NCBI GenBank assembly: GCA_017889585.1
Contig: JAGFZX010000060.1
Span: forward strand, 1 to 33,277
Source: Bacillota bacterium
GTDB lineage: Bacteria; Bacillota; Negativicutes; DSM-13327
Direction: 5' to 3'
Length of the DNA stretch: 33,277 nt
This document shows positions 31,779 through 33,277 of this stretch, in pieces; position 1 is the first letter of the stretch; each line of letters opens with the position of its first letter. The notes beneath the pieces were generated by a model, which saw nothing but the letters and a program-made list of their open reading frames with translations, did not search any database and was not told the DNA's origin. The translations under genes and the position numbers were made by a program.

Positions 31779-32883
31779 TGAGGTAAGGATTAGACACTTA
31801 AATACAATTACTACTTTTGATTTGCAACTTTTCGCTGGGGAAAAAACTGAAGAAGCGACCCCAAAACGCAAAGAAGAAGCTCGAAAAAAGGGACAAGTTG
31901 CTAAAAGTATGGAAATTAATTCTGTATTTGTTATTGTTGCAGCTTTTTTCACATTAAAGGTTATTGGGTCTTATATTTTCGATGAATTAGCTGGTTATAT
32001 GAAGTTTGTTTTTTCCAATTTAATTGTAGATGATTTTACCATCACTACTGTGCAGCATGTATTTATTGGTTTCGCTATCATTTTTTTGAAAACAGCATTA
32101 CCAGTCATGTGTGTGATCTTAGTGACTGCGTTGTCTATAAATTTTGCACAGGTTGGTTTTAATTTTACAATGGAACCACTCATACCTAATTTTGATAAGA
32201 TCAATCCATTGTCAGGCTTTGGACGATTATTTTCTAAGCGTTCCTTAGTAGAATTATTTAAATCATTATTAAAAATAGCCATTATTGGTGGTTTTGTTTA
32301 TCGCTTTATGATGAAACAGACGAAGCAAGTTCCAACTTTAATTAGTGTTGAATTGATTGATTCTTTACATCTAACTGCATCCCTTATTTTAGATTTAGTG
32401 TTTAACATTAGTACAGTACTATTTATTATGGCAGTATTTGATTATATGTATCAATGGTGGGAAAATCAAGAAAGTATGAAAATGAGTAAAGAAGACATTA
32501 AACAGGAATTTAAGCAAGCTGAAGGTGACCCGCAGATTAAAGGGAAAATTAAAGCACGACAGCGGGCCATGGCTATGCAGCGTATGATGCAGGATGTACC
32601 TAAAGCTGATGTTGTTGTGACCAATCCGACCCACTTTGCTGTTGCCTTAAAATATGATCAGAACATGTTAGCACCTGTCGTAGTCGCTAAAGGTCAAAAT
32701 CTGATCGCACAAAAAATCAAGGAAATTGCCAAAGATCATAAGGTCATTATTGTTGAAAATAAAATGTTGGCACGGGCGTTATATGCTGCTGTTGAAATTA
32801 GTCACCCTGTGCCACATGAATTATATCAAGCTGTTGCTGAAGTATTAGCTTATGTTTATAAATTAAAAAAACGTTTGTCGTAA
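31735..32883 (+). CDS. flhB: Flagellar biosynthetic protein FlhB (start uncertain)
   Basis: FlhB controls export specificity and is cut at its own NPTH motif. The product shows FDLQLFAGEKTEEATPKRKEEARKKGQVAKS, four membrane helices, GDPQIKGKIKARQRAM and the autocleavage site VVTNPTHFAVALKYD. The usual FlhB start lies just before DLQLFAG, but no normal start codon is placed well after the AAGG at 31785-31788. The choices are ATG 31735, inside fliR, with GGAG (31721-31724) 10 bases upstream, or TTG 31822 without a ribosome site. I use 31735 (382 residues). The frame is open to 31648. Confidence 0.85.
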   Translation: MGCTKIFSASCLSFNEVRIRHLNTITTFDLQLFAGEKTEEATPKRKEEARKKGQVAKSMEINSVFVIVAAFFTLKVIGSYIFDELAGYMKFVFSNLIVDDFTITTVQHVFIGFAIIFLKTALPVMCVILVTALSINFAQVGFNFTMEPLIPNFDKINPLSGFGRLFSKRSLVELFKSLLKIAIIGGFVYRFMMKQTKQVPTLISVELIDSLHLTASLILDLVFNISTVLFIMAVFDYMYQWWENQESMKMSKEDIKQEFKQAEGDPQIKGKIKARQRAMAMQRMMQDVPKADVVVTNPTHFAVALKYDQNMLAPVVVAKGQNLIAQKIKEIAKDHKVIIVENKMLARALYAAVEISHPVPHELYQAVAEVLAYVYKLKKRLS

Positions 32884-32903
32884 ATTAGAAGGAGCGAGAA
32901 AAT

Positions 32904-33277
32904 TTGGCTACACAAGCATCGCCTTTTGCCGTTTTATCGAAATTAGCTAAATATAGTGATATTGTAGTAGCCCTTGGAATCATTACGATTATTATCATGA
33001 TGATTATTCCCTTGCCGCCTTTTTTACTAGATTTGCTATTATCATTAAATATTACTTTTGCTCTTGTTATTATCATGGTCGCTGTTTATAATATAGAACC
33101 TTTGGATTTTTCAGTGTTTCCTTCATTATTATTAATTACAACTTTATTTCGCCTAGCGCTTAATGTTTCCTCCACCAGGCTTATTTTGCTTGATGGCTAT
33201 GCTGGTGAAGTCATTATGGCTTTTGGAAACTTTGTGGTTGGTGGTAATGCTGTTGTTGGTTTTATTATCTTTGTTAT
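32904..33277 (+). CDS. flhA: Flagellar biosynthesis protein FlhA, N-terminal part (cut by window edge)
   Basis: FlhA forms the nonameric ring that docks export substrates. The visible 124 residues start MATQASPFAVLSKLAKYSDI and run into membrane helices. They contain the FHIPEP-family blocks PPFLLDLLLSLNITFALVII and LDFSVFPSLLLITTLFRLALNVSSTRLIL. AAGGAG (32889-32894) is 9 bases before the TTG at 32904, which fits well. The frame is open to the end of the window, so the gene continues outside. Confidence 0.93.
   Translation, partial: MATQASPFAVLSKLAKYSDIVVALGIITIIIMMIIPLPPFLLDLLLSLNITFALVIIMVAVYNIEPLDFSVFPSLLLITTLFRLALNVSSTRLILLDGYAGEVIMAFGNFVVGGNAVVGFIIFV

Overview
The window reads as a low-GC chromosomal segment of a motile Firmicute. 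The gene order dprA-topA-trmFO-hslV-hslU-codY-flgB-flgC-fliE-fliF-fliG-fliH-fliI-fliJ ... fliM-fliY-cheY-fliO-fliP-fliQ-fliR-flhB-flhA is the classic Bacillus/Clostridia fla/che layout. The CodY regulator and the FliY (CheC-FliN fusion) protein point to Firmicutes. The MGDG-synthase-like glycosyltransferase and the overall gene content make a Sporomusa/Pelosinus-type Negativicute my best guess, but this is inference and was not tested. Almost everything is on the + strand with strong Shine-Dalgarno (SD) sequences and many GTG/TTG starts.

Layout. (1) 1-190 is the right-hand end of an ISL3-family insertion sequence: the transposase C-terminus, a leftward terminator and the terminal inverted repeat. 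(2) 295-1149 is a very AT-rich accessory gene for a zinc-ribbon protein of unknown function. It converges on a minus-strand nicotinate phosphoribosyltransferase (1236-2285), with a large palindromic terminator between them. (3) 2581-4650 is a folate cluster folP-folB-folK. It is followed by a GC-rich spacer and an MGDG-synthase-type glycosyltransferase (4771-5895). (4) 6014-13655 is the housekeeping block dprA, topA, trmFO, hslV, hslU, codY. The xerC-like codV that sits between trmFO and hslV in Bacillus subtilis is missing. (5) After a strong terminator and a new promoter, 13954 to the right edge is one flagellar operon of at least 19 kb: rod and basal body (flgB, flgC, fliE, fliF), switch (fliG, fliM, fliY), export ATPase complex (fliH, fliI, fliJ), a signal-less lytic transglycosylase, a MotE-like protein, the hook module (fliK, flgD, a TIGR02530-type protein, flgE, flbD), fliL, cheY, and the export gate (fliO, fliP, fliQ, fliR, flhB, and flhA cut by the edge).

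How the parts work together. The flagellar operon encodes a nearly complete hook-basal-body, export apparatus and C-ring. The stator genes motA/motB and the filament genes are not in the window. CodY, encoded just upstream, is a plausible nutritional regulator of the operon: a CodY-box-like sequence lies against the candidate promoter.

The most unusual feature is repeat-driven variation in the hook/export module. fliK carries a 36-bp repeat array that is frameshifted inside a partial unit and splits the gene in two. flgE carries an alanine-rich helical insertion of about 150 residues with an internal duplication. The MotE-like gene and fliH carry short in-frame tandem repeats. The leaders of flgE and flbD can each form hairpins that would mask the ribosome binding site.
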